From: Tubiluchus corallicola
Lineage: Eukaryota; Priapulida; Priapulimorpha; Priapulimorphida; Tubiluchidae
Assembly: GCA_030141605.1 (NCBI GenBank)
Contig: JAQGDQ010000043.1
Coordinates: 62,001 to 126,000 of the forward strand
Direction: 5' to 3'
DNA: 64,000 nt
Notes under the pieces: model-generated
What the model saw: the letters and a program-made list of their open reading frames with translations, nothing else
Told to the model about the DNA's origin: nothing
Databases searched by the model: none
Position numbers and translations under genes: made by a program
Shown: positions 10,601 to 57,850 of the stretch, one piece after another
Layout of the letters: every line of letters starts with the position of its first letter
How positions within the stretch are numbered: position 1 is the stretch's first letter

Positions 10601-13600
10601 TTGTTTGTTACTAAGGAGAATAATCAAAATACCCCCTCGTTTATTGTTTATCGCGTGATAATAAACATGTCAGTACATAAAGAAAATTGTGCAGCTTTTT
10701 GTTTTTTCCCGTGCTTCTACCAAGAAATAATGAAAAAAAAGTTTCAACGCTTGACAATGCCAAAGTTCATTTATTTTTCAAATAATCTCTTTGTAAATTT
10801 TAAACAGCTTTTTAAAACTAATAACAAATTTTAAGATTTGAAAAAATTTTATATAATGGCAAATTGCAATATAAGAATTTTTGATGATATTTATATTTAC
10901 AGAAATTTTTAGAGAAAGGTGGTCACAATTTTTTTAGAATATGACAACATAGACATTCTAAGCTACGATAATGTTAATTTGTAACAATGATGTAGAAGTG
11001 TTACCTGTCTTGTTATGAAAGTACTGTAAAAGAGTTTGCAAGACAATCACAATAATGGCCCATAAAATTTTGAATTTTCCAAAAATCACAAAAGTTTGCA
11101 GTACACAAAAAGACAAGATAAGTGTCCATACCACTAGTCCCCATTCTCCCTAGCTTCCATGAATTCCGTTCAACAACAGAAATACAAATTAGAAAAGAGT
11201 GTCACAATTTTTTAAAGTTAAGAGACTAAATATGTTTTAGTGATCAAATCGAATAGCTAACAGTGCTTGTACCTTGTTGTAAACACAACTTATGAAGTGC
11301 ATATTGAATGTGAGTATGAATGTAACGAAGCATACAGTTTGCATTAATACATGAATAAAAGCAGAAACTGGCAACGTTCAATTTGTCTATTGGTGAGAAA
11401 GCAACAAAGTAAAAATACAATGCAAGTATTGTGATAAATTTATGCATTAAGGATGATACTGGAAAGATATGAACACACTACATGAATAAACAACAGAAAC
11501 AATTTTAATTAATTTCCTGTTATACAATAGATACTATGGTAAAATATACATGCTGCAATAGATGCACAATGTTTAGTAGCCCCAATTTCTCGTAAAGCTG
11601 AATTGAATAATCAGAACAATGGAAAAACAATGCAGCAAAGTGGTGATACAAAAAATTAAAGTGTAGCAAATAATTTTTTAATTTACTCTGATATAACGAG
11701 GCAACATTATAAACATATCTTTTTCTGCTAACCAGTTTTTATATTGTAGCGTCTCAAGTAACTGCCCATTCTAACTTTCTATGATAAAAAGGGTTGTACA
11801 GCAACGCTAAATTGCATTCTCAATTACATAATCAGAAGAAACAAATTACATGACAGAAATAAGTGACAATCTAAATGACGTAACAAGTAGGTTGGGTAAA
11901 AAACTAAGAAACTCAATAAGCAAGTAACCAAATGCTTCACATTTCAGACACGTTTAGTATTTTCTCAAAGCAAGCATATCATCCAAAACAATAAATTACA
12001 CGACATAAATAAATGCTTACAAAGCATACATGTAATGTGGCAATGATTAATGACTAGATGGTAACAACTGACTGCAAATACTATGTTTACATGATGCGAG
12101 TAGTATGTTCAATTTGTTTATGCATCAGAAACTTGCAACTGCTGATTGCAATTGCTGCACTTACATAATGCGAATAGTATGGCTTATTTTTCTCAGCATT
12201 TTTCTGTATTGGAAGTTGACACACAAATATACTGAGCATACTACATGAATTAAGCACAAAAACTCTTCCTATAGTAAGCAAGTAATTAGAAAATTGTGAT
12301 GTTTCCTACTATTTCCAAGTAGGAAATATCTCTATAAATCTGCAGACAACGGAAATTGTTTTTGTATGCTGAAAACTGAATCAAATGGCTCCTGGACTAA
12401 CAAAGTGACAAACGAAAGGGAGGACCTCACACGAGAGATTTTTGAGAAGAGTTCGAACAACTTAAACTTTTGCAAATCATGTAAGTGTACTAGCAGCACT
12501 ACTTAAACTTTACAAATTTCAAACAAAAAAGATAACATTAGTAACGTGAGGCGATTTCTTAGTCATGCTAACAAAAACATCTACATGCATACTGCAAAAC
12601 TAACTTTCTTTTACATTTTCTTTTTTTTTCGGAACAAGTTACTCATAGATCATCATTTTACCTACACCTAATATCCCTGAACCACATCTTTGCTCACTAA
12701 ACCCGTCATACAGCCAATATACAAGCATCCATTCAAACATGGGCCCATTAAAAAATACCATAGAGTAACACCATCATCATCACGGTGTGAGTTATATCAG
12801 AATGAATGCATCGCTAATGTAAGATACCTTAATTCAAACAGAATGCAAGTTACGTCACATCTGTGGCCTGATTCACTATTTTCAAGAAACTAAAATTTTT
12901 TTTATAATAAACACTGTTTTAATTACGAAATGTAAAATTGTTTGGCCTTGGTACGTAAATTTCTTACAACATTCCATTGATTTCATAGACAATACTACAC
13001 TTTTTTGGCTTTTTTGTGAGTCTCTCCTCTAAACCCCACATTCTCTCCTCTCCATTTCACACAAAAGGCAACAGTCCCATTTCACACAAATATGTTAAGC
13101 TTGTTTTAAATGTTCCATTTTAGTAAATTTGCAGATTAATACTCATTTTTTTTTAGTAAATTTTACATCTTCATAACACCTCATTTGTGGAAATCCTCCA
13201 AGTTGTGTAAACATCTTAGTCAGTGCATACTACCATATATCCCATTTTCAGAGAATATCTCCGTGATTCTTACTTGACATTATACTAATCTAAACTGTTT
13301 CTGCCAAGTAGTTAATGCAACTGAATTTTTATTTTAACGATCAGTTTCATGTTGAAACAATTGCAGTTTCACGTTAAAGCAAATTTTTTCTTATAGCAAT
13401 CAGTTTGTATAACAATTTTGTATATCTTAGCAACCAGTTTCTTGTAAAACAATGGCCCTACCTTGACACTACCTCAAGATATTAAAGGATGCACTTTACA
13501 CTTAAACAATGACACTCAGCAAATTTCAGATTAACTCAAAGAGTAAAGTACGTAAAACATTTGAAGTAAGATTTTGTTCAGTGTATACAGTACAGTTGGT

Positions 13601-13825
13601 TTTCTGTTGCCAGTAAAAAGTGAGATTAAACTGAATTATCACATTATTTTGTCACTTTTCACTCATAATATACATCAGACTTTAAAAAATGACAACATAA
13701 TTATGACTACTAAACATGAAGCAATACAATAATAATATTGATTCCAAAAAAAAATTCAGAATCTCCACAGGAATTTTTCAAGAAGAAAAAAATTAGACCA
13801 GATTACATATTGTCAAAAAATTACG
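7650..13825. other. Intergenic stretch between TCF and carboxypeptidase 3' ends
   Basis: AT-rich sequence between two convergent genes. A minus-strand open frame at 9439-9786 (115 codons from a non-ATG start) is the longest, but has no recognisable domain. A nested hairpin lies at 9913-9976. I see no other RNA gene or transposon ends. Confidence 0.5.
9913..9976 (+). other. 64-nt nested hairpin with cloverleaf-like layout
   Basis: The outer stem AGATGGG pairs perfectly with CCCATCT (7 bp). Inside are TGCA/TGCA (4 bp, loop CCTTA) and CCTGC/GCAGG (5 bp, 10-nt loop). A 7-bp closing stem plus short arms recalls a degenerate tRNA, but there is no clear T arm or standard anticodon loop. It could be a small transposon remnant. 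Confidence 0.4.
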
Positions 13826-13831
13826 TTTATT
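13826..13831 (-). terminator. Carboxypeptidase poly(A) signal
   Basis: TTTATT on the plus strand (AATAAA on the minus), 86 bp past the stop codon of the carboxypeptidase gene. Confidence 0.6.
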
Positions 13832-13916
13832 TAATTTAGATAACTTTCAGTTTTGAGATTTATAGTCATATTTAAAACGCACTCTGCATGCGTTAAATGT
13901 AGTAATAATAACCACC

Positions 13917-28508
<14,592 letters not shown>

Positions 28509-28613
28509 ATTTAAAAATAAATAGAAACTTTCACAAAATATGGCAAAAATGCCACTTTTGTCGTTTTTCTTTCTTTCTACAGCAGCAACATCTACTGGCG
28601 AAAATTTTCCGAA

Positions 28614-28632
28614 TGACGTCAATGTGACGTCA
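28614..28632. promoter_or_regulatory. Two perfect CRE palindromes in a bidirectional promoter
   Basis: TGACGTCA occurs at 28614-28621 and again at 28625-28632, with starts exactly 11 bp apart. They lie between the divergent start codons of the carboxypeptidase (28508, minus) and HADH (28817, plus), 308 bp apart. TGACGTCA is the CREB/ATF-family site. Activity is inferred, not shown. Confidence 0.7.
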
Positions 28633-28685
28633 AAAGTTTTGATAAAAATTGATTTCATCTACAAAAGAGGGCGACACCTTGTCCG

Positions 28686-28691
28686 CACGTG
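28686..28691. promoter_or_regulatory. E-box CACGTG upstream of HADH
   Basis: CACGTG in the context gcacgtgat, 131 bp before the HADH ATG. Palindromic bHLH-zip site (USF/MITF/Myc class); a single short motif, so function is tentative. Confidence 0.4.
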
Positions 28692-28816
28692 ATCTTTTGC
28701 GGCGTGTTGACCTACTTTTAGTAGCTGGGGCAGAATTCTGTAAGCGACCTTCAGGCTTCTCTTATTCAGCCATTTGTGTGCTGTCAACGTATTTTTTGTC
28801 CTGTTACTATCTCACC

Positions 28817-49888
<21,072 letters not shown>

Positions 49889-50275
49889 ACATCTAATTCC
49901 ATCTGATTTAATTTAGTACAGCAAAATTTAAACAATGTTACCTGAAAATTGCGCATAGATCAATGTTGACGAAATTTGTGCCTAGTTTTAGAGTTTTATA
50001 TGGTGCTTGTGATCAAAAACGTTCTGGTTGAATAGTTTATTAATGTCTAATATAAAATAATAGGTAAAAACTATTATAGACTTTTATAGATATTTCTGTA
50101 AGTTATTCATTATTTTGATAACTCCTGTATTTCATAATTTTGTCTATATCAATTGACATAAGCTGTCAGTATTAATTATCACTCTGAATGGTTAATGTTT
50201 ATGGTATGGGCAACTTGTAATGATTCAAAGTGAAAAGCATTTTGTATAAATTATTTTTGTATATGGAATTCACAT

Positions 50276-50281
50276 AATAAA
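50276..50281 (+). terminator. HADH: Poly(A) signal of HADH cassette B
   Basis: AATAAA in cacataataaaattg, 388 bp after the cassette B stop and before the convergent GPCR gene. Confidence 0.55.
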
Positions 50282-50572
50282 ATTGTGCTACTCAAACTAC
50301 AAACGTCTACTGAAAATTATTGCTCAACATGATTTAATACGTTATAAATAAAAAACAGTGAGTGGTACGATGAAAATCGCAACTTGATGCCGAATCTGTC
50401 GTAGCCATTGTTTTACTGCTATATTGGTTTCAATGTGGTTTCAAACAAACAAGACACGGATCTTTTGAGGTATATGTGTGTGTATTGCCCTACAACCTGA
50501 ATATGATGAAACATCACATTTTAAGTACATAACTAAATTTTATTCTCAGATTGATGATTTTTTGATTCTCAC

Positions 50573-51763
50573 TTAATTAGAAAGTGGATAGGCATCCTCT
50601 TCTATCGTTACTCTTCCTGCCTGTTCTTCTGTGGTATAATAGCTGTTCAGCTGTTCTTGCTGTGATATAATAGCCACTGACTGCTGATGGCACTGATCAC
50701 TGGTCAAATTGGCATTTCTTGTTTCTCTAGAAGTAGGCCTGCTTATCTGGCCAGTCCTAACAGGCCATATTTTCTTTTGGTGAAAGAGGCTGGAGATATG
50801 TTTTCTTGCCTCAGGAAAACGCCACACATAGATTATCGGATCCAGTAACGAACTGAAAAGAGGTAACATAGTTATGACCATTATCATTTTCTGCACAAAA
50901 CTATAGTTTCTGGGTTGTAGCCCCAGTTTCATCAGGGCCCTCATGCCAATGATTGCTGACAAAACAAATGGTAAATATGTTGCTGCGAACGTCGATACTA
51001 TTGTTATGATGGTGCAGGACACTTTCCTGTTCTGTTGCCGATGGCCGGTGGTCAGCGTCTTGCGGCAGTTGAGGAACATGCCAATGTGGAAGTAGAAACC
51101 AAAAGCAAGAACAATGGGCAGGCTGAGAAGGATACCAAGCTTCAACACTGTTTCTGTGTCCCAACTTGGGGCGATGCATACGAACTGGGTATAGAACTGC
51201 TGGACAGTGTCCCAGCCGGCTTCTTCAATCTCTTGGCTAAACACGACTACTTGAGCTGCCGAAGCAGCAGCAACGATCAACAACCACATGATGATGACAA
51301 TGCTGGAAGTGATTTTTATTGTCGCATGCTGTCTGTAAGTAATCGGACAGACTATGGCAATCCATCGGTCAAAACCAATCAACATGATGCTGCAAGGTTC
51401 TGCCAGAATAACGCAGAGTTGCAAGAAGAAGCGGATAAAGCAAGATTCCAGCGACCTTGGCACAATGCTGGTGTAGATGAGGAAGTAAGCTACAACAGAA
51501 TTTATACCCTGAAGGGTGTCTGCGACTGACAGGTTCAGAAGAAACACAATAGATGATGTTAAGGATTTCCAGTTCGATAGCAGAGCCACCATGACGATAA
51601 GGTTTATGATCAAAGACAAAAGTCCACCGATGAGTGATATGTAGTATGTAACGCTGGCGACAATGCTTGAGAGACCTTTTTCTTGCATTTCGAAATAAAA
51701 TGGCCAGAAGGCTATCTGAGCGGTGATGTTTCCTCGACCTCGTACCAAAGCTGGTCCAGGCAT
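50573..51763 (-). CDS. Intronless class A (rhodopsin-type) GPCR, ligand unknown
   Basis: 396 residues from ATG 51761-51763, the first ATG in the frame. A short extracellular N-terminus has an N-glycosylation site (NIT, 12-14). Seven hydrophobic segments are visible: Asn54 in NLIVMVAL (TM1), LNLSVAD with Asp82 (TM2), Cys108 before TM3 pairing with a Cys in FVCIAPSWD (loop 2), and Asp132-Arg133-Trp134 (DRW, a DRY variant) ending TM3. TM6 reads FAATYLPF, where the family has FxxCWxP, so the toggle Trp is Tyr. TM7 is DPIIYVW. The tail is about 65 residues, Ser/Thr/Gln-rich. The DPIIY motif and short loops recall the adenosine/melanocortin side of class A, but I cannot name a subfamily. It is convergent with HADH, 292 bp from its poly(A) signal. 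Confidence 0.9.
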   Translation of the reverse strand: MPGPALVRGRGNITAQIAFWPFYFEMQEKGLSSIVASVTYYISLIGGLLSLIINLIVMVALLSNWKSLTSSIVFLLNLSVADTLQGINSVVAYFLIYTSIVPRSLESCFIRFFLQLCVILAEPCSIMLIGFDRWIAIVCPITYRQHATIKITSSIVIIMWLLIVAAASAAQVVVFSQEIEEAGWDTVQQFYTQFVCIAPSWDTETVLKLGILLSLPIVLAFGFYFHIGMFLNCRKTLTTGHRQQNRKVSCTIITIVSTFAATYLPFVLSAIIGMRALMKLGLQPRNYSFVQKMIMVITMLPLFSSLLDPIIYVWRFPEARKHISSLFHQKKIWPVRTGQISRPTSRETRNANLTSDQCHQQSVAIISQQEQLNSYYTTEEQAGRVTIEEDAYPLSN

Positions 51764-53534
51764 AATGTTGTTTTTACACTGTCCCACTTGTTGAAACCTC
51801 GATGAAACTTTATTGGATAACGGTTATACTAACGTGTTTTTGAAAGCTATTTAGGAATTTATTATTATACGGATTATTTTGGAAAGGTACTATCGGTGTT
51901 ATTTTTGCGAGCCATTTTCTGCCGTTAACTTACAGTTTCGAGTTGATTTTGCTCTTTGTTACAAATACAGATAGCCAAACTCACTGATAGAATTTAGCTT
52001 GCAGAATCTGCCTGATGGTCACGCACTTAGATGATTCACATGTTCAACAAACTGAAATGTAGTAAAATCGTCCTTGAAGCTAACTGCCACCAGGAGAAGA
52101 TTGCAGATGTCTGTACACCTAGTTATAGTGTTTTATGTTACAGCTCATGTCTTTTCAAAGCACAAACTAAGTTGAACATAATAGCATATTTAGAAAAGCG
52201 CAAACCTTCACCGAAATATAGGCAAGTAGATAAAAAGTTACCACTTTGCTGGGCTACAAATCAGTATCGCAGTGCTGCAGAGTTTTGTTACGTTACGAAT
52301 ACAACTGCATAATCCAGACAAGCGTAAATAATGAGAACACTAATTTGGTCAATGAAGAAGCCATCTGTATTTAGAGCATGCAAACATGGACAGAGCTCTA
52401 CAATATCTATTGTTTAAATAAGTGAGAATGTAATCATGACGAACGATATTAAACAAACAGCTGACGTTTGAATAGTGGTCTGGTTACAATATTAGCGAGA
52501 GTATTTGCCGCCGAGCTATTGTGTTCCAAATTTGACGCTCAGATTAAAGTGTGACGACGTTCACATGAACGCATTTATGTGGGTGATTAAAAGTAAGCTT
52601 TTAATTGTTATATCCAAACGACTATACTTTGGCATTTCACCATGTGCATGTATTCATAGCAGCCATTGACTTAATCAGAAATATTAGCTTTATTTTTACG
52701 TAGTCTCTTGGTTAACATTGGCTGTCCAGTGTAATTACGCGTATAATGCATTTCTCAATAACAAGTTGGGCCACGTGACTGCAGCGTTGTTGTGTGGCAC
52801 AAGATAAAAATTAAGCCATTCACGACATTTTGTTGCTTTGCACCAATGCAAAATCGTGTTTCCACATTAAACGGCTATGCACGTAGTTCTGATGCTAGAT
52901 CATGGATTATTTCAGAGAAAAGTTGCCCGGCCCCGGTACCACTCAGCATAAAACTCGCAGTCGCCCTCTCTCTTTCGTTTTGTTCAATATGACATAAGCC
53001 TAATCATTCTCTTATCCACCTTTCACTCATTCATTCATTCTGTTTCTCATTGAATATTTAATGAAAAATTATGCACTCAGAAAACACCAATTTATAAAAT
53101 AGGGATGGATAGATGATAGGCCTATATGATTGGCTATATCATGTATCTGTCATAGGTACAAATTCAACCAACATGCACACACAGAGTACCTTACACCCCA
53201 AACAAAGAAACTACACCCTAAGCACAGTACCTGCAGATATCCCCCCCCCCCACCAGTAAGAAGTAAATACGCAGCACTGAAAACAGAAGAAACGTAGACG
53301 CTAAATATTTAAATTCAACAAATTTTAAAATTTTATTTATTTAGGCAATGGATTATTGTAGCTGTAACAAGTCTCGCTGATCACCGACACAGTTCTGTAG
53401 AATATTCTGTGTAGTATCTACTTAAAGTAAAAATCTTACAGAAAGTAAAAATTTTGTGTATTCTTTTACATATTTTTTGTAAGCCAACAGCGTGTGAAGT
53501 GTTGTATTTAAAGAAGAAAGAGTCGGAAGAGAGC

Positions 53535-53605
53535 AGATGGAGAGAGAGAGAGAGAGCGAGAGGGAGAGAAAAAGAGAGGGAGTGAGTGAGAGAAAGAGAA
53601 GGGAT
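53535..53605. repeat. GA-rich simple repeat
   Basis: Runs of gagagagagagag with gagcgagagggagagaaaaa and related variants. Confidence 0.85.
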
Positions 53606-54473
53606 ATTAGTCCTAATATTTATTGATTTGCACACTTATTTCTCATTGTCTATATATTTTAATTGTATCATGTAGTAAATGTTTGCTTTTATGTGGCCAT
53701 TTGGACCGAAATAAAATGATATTAATAATCACTATCTTTATTCATCATTGTCACTACCATAGCTGTATGCTGTCACTTATATCACACTGTATAATCATTA
53801 TTGCACACAAAATTATACACAGTAATTCCTATAAATAAGGTGGACGATAATTTGTTGTTGGTAAATTGTTTAGTAAATATTAACTTGAGTAACTACCGTT
53901 ACTGTATTTCTAAACTATCGATCAATTATTTTATTATTCTTGAAATGTAATACTATTAATGACAGTAGTATTTATCGAATTACGACAACTCCAGATGTGC
54001 CGTAAAGTTCGTGCGGCTACGACAAAATTTTGTTTAATGAATCCCGTCTTAAGCAGCTAAGTACTCGCAAAGTTAGGCGAAACTAAATGCAACTGAAGAC
54101 GTCTAACTTTCTTGGTCACGCAGAAGCTAGTCGCCACTAACGCGCAACTAAGGAGATAATGTATTAGTATTGTATAAGTTTTCTTATGTTAATTTTGAAT
54201 GTTTTCAGTTGTTGTGTATTGTGTAGTTGTATAATTTGTAGATGTTGCATGGGTTTTTATTTACGTGTATAAATGCTATTTTTGGTTTTGTTTTGCAATG
54301 TTAGAATTTTGTGAGTGTTAAAATTAAGTAGAAATTAATTAATGATTGTTAATTTTAAAGTAGATTTAGTATAGACGTTATTGAATTCATCAGTCCTCCA
54401 ACTGATTGTACACAAAAAATTTATGTATATGTATTTTGTACAGTACAGTTTGTGTACATTAATTGCAACAAAG

Positions 54474-54477
<4 letters not shown>

Positions 54478-54531
<54 letters not shown>
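54478..54531. repeat. (TTA)n microsatellite, about 18 units
   Basis: Uninterrupted tta repeats. Read on the minus strand it forms a (TAA)n tail behind the hammerhead-bearing stretch, so it may be the 3' tail of a retroposed element. Confidence 0.95.
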
Positions 54532-54533
<2 letters not shown>

Positions 54534-54715
54534 CAAGACGTCTACATGAAGTAGGTATAAATGTCTCCGCGCGCCTAAACTCCACTTAGGACAATGAAAC
54601 TGTCGTAAGTGCAGTACATGAATCGGCCCTTGTACTGTGTTGACCCCGCATTTTCCTGAAGATGTTTGAAGAACAAAACGAGACGTCGAAATTTTGATGG
54701 TCTTTATTTTCATTT
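54532..54715 (-). mobile_element. Possible short retroposon with hammerhead-like motif and (TAA)n tail
   Basis: On the plus strand CTGAAGA (54656-54662) fits the hammerhead CUGANGA core. TTTG/CAAA (54665-54668 and 54674-54677) forms a short stem, and CGAGAC (54679-54684) is one base from CGAAAC, with GTC after it. Such cores occur in Penelope-like and other retroelements of invertebrates. The far edge is not defined and the core mismatch suggests decay. Confidence 0.35.
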
Positions 54716-55072
54716 ATTGCTGAATTCTGCGTTTATGTAGTTTGTGACTAACTTAAGTGATTTATAATTATGTGTTTAGATATTTTCAGCAATAGCATAA
54801 AAAACCTTTATGGCAGGCCTGGGACACATTCTAAAATTTAATCACTCTACTATCACCTTTTAACTATGCTCGTTCACACTGAACTGAACTGAACACATAG
54901 ATAAATCTATTATAATATTGCCCGATCGAGCTCAGTAGTATTCGTGAAGTTTTCCGCGGAACATAGACGGCGGCACCATGCTGCGCATACGATTTTTCGT
55001 TCTCGACTTTTATTGGCTGTCCTATATCCACCAGGCAAAGTCAATCGGCAAATTAACCAAACAATAACAATC

Positions 55073-55219
55073 ATGGCGTCAATGGTTGATGCTCTGATTA
55101 GATTACAGAGAAGTGATAGTCATGGTTTTGGGTTTTCCATCATCGGCGGCGCAGGTTCAGAACTTCCACCAGTTATCTGTGATATCGTCGAAAACTCCCC
55201 TGCAGCTTTCTGTGAAGAG
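55073..55219 (+). CDS. First coding exon of a PDZ-domain protein (partial)
   Basis: 49 codons from ATG 55073-55075 to donor GAG|GTTTGT, phase 0. The sequence MASMVDALIRLQRSDSHGFG followed by FSIIGGAGSELPPVICDIVE is the first half of a PDZ domain: strand A (ALIRLQR), the carboxylate-binding loop GFGFSI, then VICDIVENSPAA, normally followed by an Ala-Gly-Leu turn and helix. The rest (GD.I..VNG) is not seen in the following 8.8 kb, so the first intron must be long and contain the LINE insertions below. PDZ domains bind C-terminal peptides of membrane proteins; the protein cannot be named from half a domain. The frame is open upstream, but this ATG directly precedes the domain. Confidence 0.8.
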
Positions 55220-55497
55220 GTTTGTAGCATAGCTAAAATAAATGTATTTTTGTTGCGCGTGTTTCATACATGTTTAGTGCCGGTAATATGTGTTTAATTG
55301 AGTATTTATGTACTGCACATTGCAAATGCTATTTTGGGTAAACAGCACTTGTTTCCTTTCTACTCATCAAGCGTAATATTTTTCCTATCTAGTTTGTAGG
55401 GCGACTTATTATGTAAGCCAATTAAAATTTAAAGAAAAACATCTGAACTGCCTTAATTTGTTTGCCTTATTGGTGCTTTAGTCTAGTTCTTTCATGA

Positions 55498-55760
55498 TCA
55501 TTTGGGCAGTGGATGTTTGGGAGGAGGGCATTTGGCAATGGTGATTTGGGCAGTAGGACAATTGGGCAATGGACATTTGGTTGTCGACTTTATGCAGCAG
55601 AACTCTTGGGCATTGGACATGGACATCTTTGTGCACGACTTTTGAATGGAAGCAAACAAGTTTAGATACTGGTTAGTTTGGATGGTTATAAAGCACTTAG
55701 GCAGTGGACACTCTGCAGCGACACTTGGGCAGTGGACACTAGGATAATAGACATTTGGGC
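55498..55760. repeat. Degenerate short tandem repeat (TTTGGGCAGTGGACA)
   Basis: About ten loosely spaced copies of ttgggcagtggaca, with variants such as ttgggcaatggacatttgg and gacacttgggcagtgg. Weak echoes occur near 56,085-56,120. In the PDZ gene intron. Confidence 0.7.
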
Positions 55761-56493
55761 AGCGGAACCCAAAGCCCATTCTCCTTGTATTTGGCCAGCA
55801 CATCCTGTCATTTGGTTACCTAAGAATGTTTGGTGCAACAAATGCAAATAATATAAATAATATAACTATTATATAATGAATGTGTGAAAAATTATAATTA
55901 TAAAATTTGTTTGTACATTTACAAAAATAAATACTCCGTATAGCAATGGGGTTGCCAATAACAAAGTCATTAAAAAAATTATAATCATTATTGATAACAT
56001 GTACGCCTTTGGTTGACTGTAAAATTTTGAGGCCTGGACAGGTAGGTACAGTGGTAGGTGCTGCTTAAAGTCCAGGAGGCATTGCCCAAGTGCACACTGC
56101 CAAAATGTTTACTGTCCAAGTGGATAACTTTGACATAAGAAAGTTAGAAACCGGACATGGGATACAGTATGTTTGAACATTTTCAAGTTTAGGCAAATGG
56201 CATACGGCTCAGAAGTAGCATACATAGGAAAGTTGTATCTCCCAGACGTCAACAGGCCATGGCTTTGGTTATAAGCAAATGTGGAATGGTTGTTGTAATA
56301 AATGTATTTTTCTATTACTTAGTCTTTGTTACAGTGGTTATTTTAGAGCAAGAATACGTGTATTGTCTATAACCCATTTTCGTCTTCTCAGCTGGCAACA
56401 GAAATTATTGCAAGCAAGTCTTCGAGAAGCTTTTTCGATTAAGCTTAGTTCTGTATTATTATTGTTGTTGCTGTTGTTGCTGGTTTTGTTATT

Positions 56494-56525
<32 letters not shown>

Positions 56526-57850
56526 GTAATACTATTGTATTATATATTATAGTATTCTGCTTTACTATTATATACATAGACTATTATATGCACAACTGTT
56601 TAAATATTAGCAACCAACAATTAAAATGTTTTGTTCCACTCCATTCTGTCTTGTTCTGCTCTGCCTTGATCAGTCTATGTTATGTTCTATCCTGTATTCT
56701 TATCTGCCTGCAATCTTGAGTTAAGGGCATATTTTGCTATTAAACATTACTTTTTTCTAGCGAGTGAATCCCAGGAGGTAATGAACTTTTCAGAAAAAAG
56801 AGCAAATGTGCACGTGCTACAATCATTTGTGTGTGTAGTATCATCACTGTTTAATGTCACATGACCATTACGCCATGAAGTTAATAAAAGCATGTCAGCA
56901 AGCAACCAGGTGTTCTGAGTTTTATCACATATCTACTTAGCTTAGATATTATAATTTGTATATGAAGTGAGGCAGTGCAGAGTAGAGCCTGAGTAGAAAA
57001 TTTATGTATGGATGACCTACCATTCTTAGTGGGGTAATGCATTATAAAATCACCAAGTGGTCCCCACGTGACCATCTCAGATTTACTTGAAAAATTTCTC
57101 AAAAATACGTCAGCTCCTGTGATGAACATATGCAAAATTTTAGAGCCTAACTCCTTCTAGTTATTGACTGATTAATTTTTTAAAATGTTCAATCTGTATG
57201 CCTTTTATAATTACTCACGATTGCCTGACTTCCGTTTCTCATTTTCTGTTTTTTTCTTCTCTCCTGTCTTTTCTCTTATCCCCTCCCAGAGGCATTTTTC
57301 CAAATTGCCAGCTATCCATTTACTGACAATGCTCAGTGTTGTGTAACTTCGATTACCAAGTTTAATCCCTTGACCCTCAGCTATTTGCTTTGATCTCAAA
57401 TTTAAATTTATGCCACTCAGCTGCCTCAGGGAAAGTGCAGTGCTGCAGTGCAATTATTTGTAGCCTTAAGAAAGCGTCCTAAAGGACATTCTAAGAATCT
57501 AGGATGCTAACTTTGATGCTAAACCATGATCTGGTAGTGTTACCTTATTAAAATGAAACTGCGCTAGAAATTCAGGTAAAAGCACACATTTGTGTGGAAG
57601 CTTGTTAGGCATTAAAAAATAATAAATAGTAAATTTCGTGGTCCAGCAGACGTTTTTTAGTCAAAATTCTAGAAATAGTTTGATTCTTTTTATTTGTTGC
57701 TCTTGTCTGCTAGCGCTGATGTCAGATCACGTGAATTTACTTTTGTCTGAAATGTCAGTCTGTTGACTAAGTTATACTCATCTAAATATTTATCTGTATT
57801 TTCTTGTCATTGATTTAGCGTGGGAAGGCACTTGTTGTGTAAATAGTTCT
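55761..57850 (+). other. PDZ gene intron upstream of the LINE insertion
   Basis: AT-rich with a ttattattgttgttgctg low-complexity tract near 56,455-56,530, which creates long hydrophobic and Asn-rich false frames. No second PDZ exon found. Confidence 0.5.

Larger units (their letters stand above)
51764..55072. other. Intergenic region between the divergent GPCR and PDZ genes
   Basis: No gene recognised. It contains a C-run at about 53,240-53,250, a GA-rich tract at about 53,535-53,605, a (TTA)n microsatellite at 54478-54531 and a hammerhead-like motif at 54656-54684. Open frames here are low-complexity. Confidence 0.55.

Noticed and set aside
28509-28658. Longer carboxypeptidase start upstream of ATG 28508.
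   Set aside because: The extension would bury the signal peptide inside the protein and would run through the CRE-containing promoter sequence.
51035-51529. 164-codon plus-strand frame opposite the GPCR.
   Set aside because: Shadow of the GPCR coding sequence; the minus strand has all the receptor motifs.
54459-54713. Minus-strand frame ending in a run of Asn residues.
   Set aside because: The Asn run is the (TTA)n microsatellite read on the other strand; the rest overlaps a likely retroposon.
56279-56719. 146-codon hydrophobic frame in the PDZ intron.
   Set aside because: Produced by a ttattattgttgttg low-complexity tract; no membrane-protein family features.
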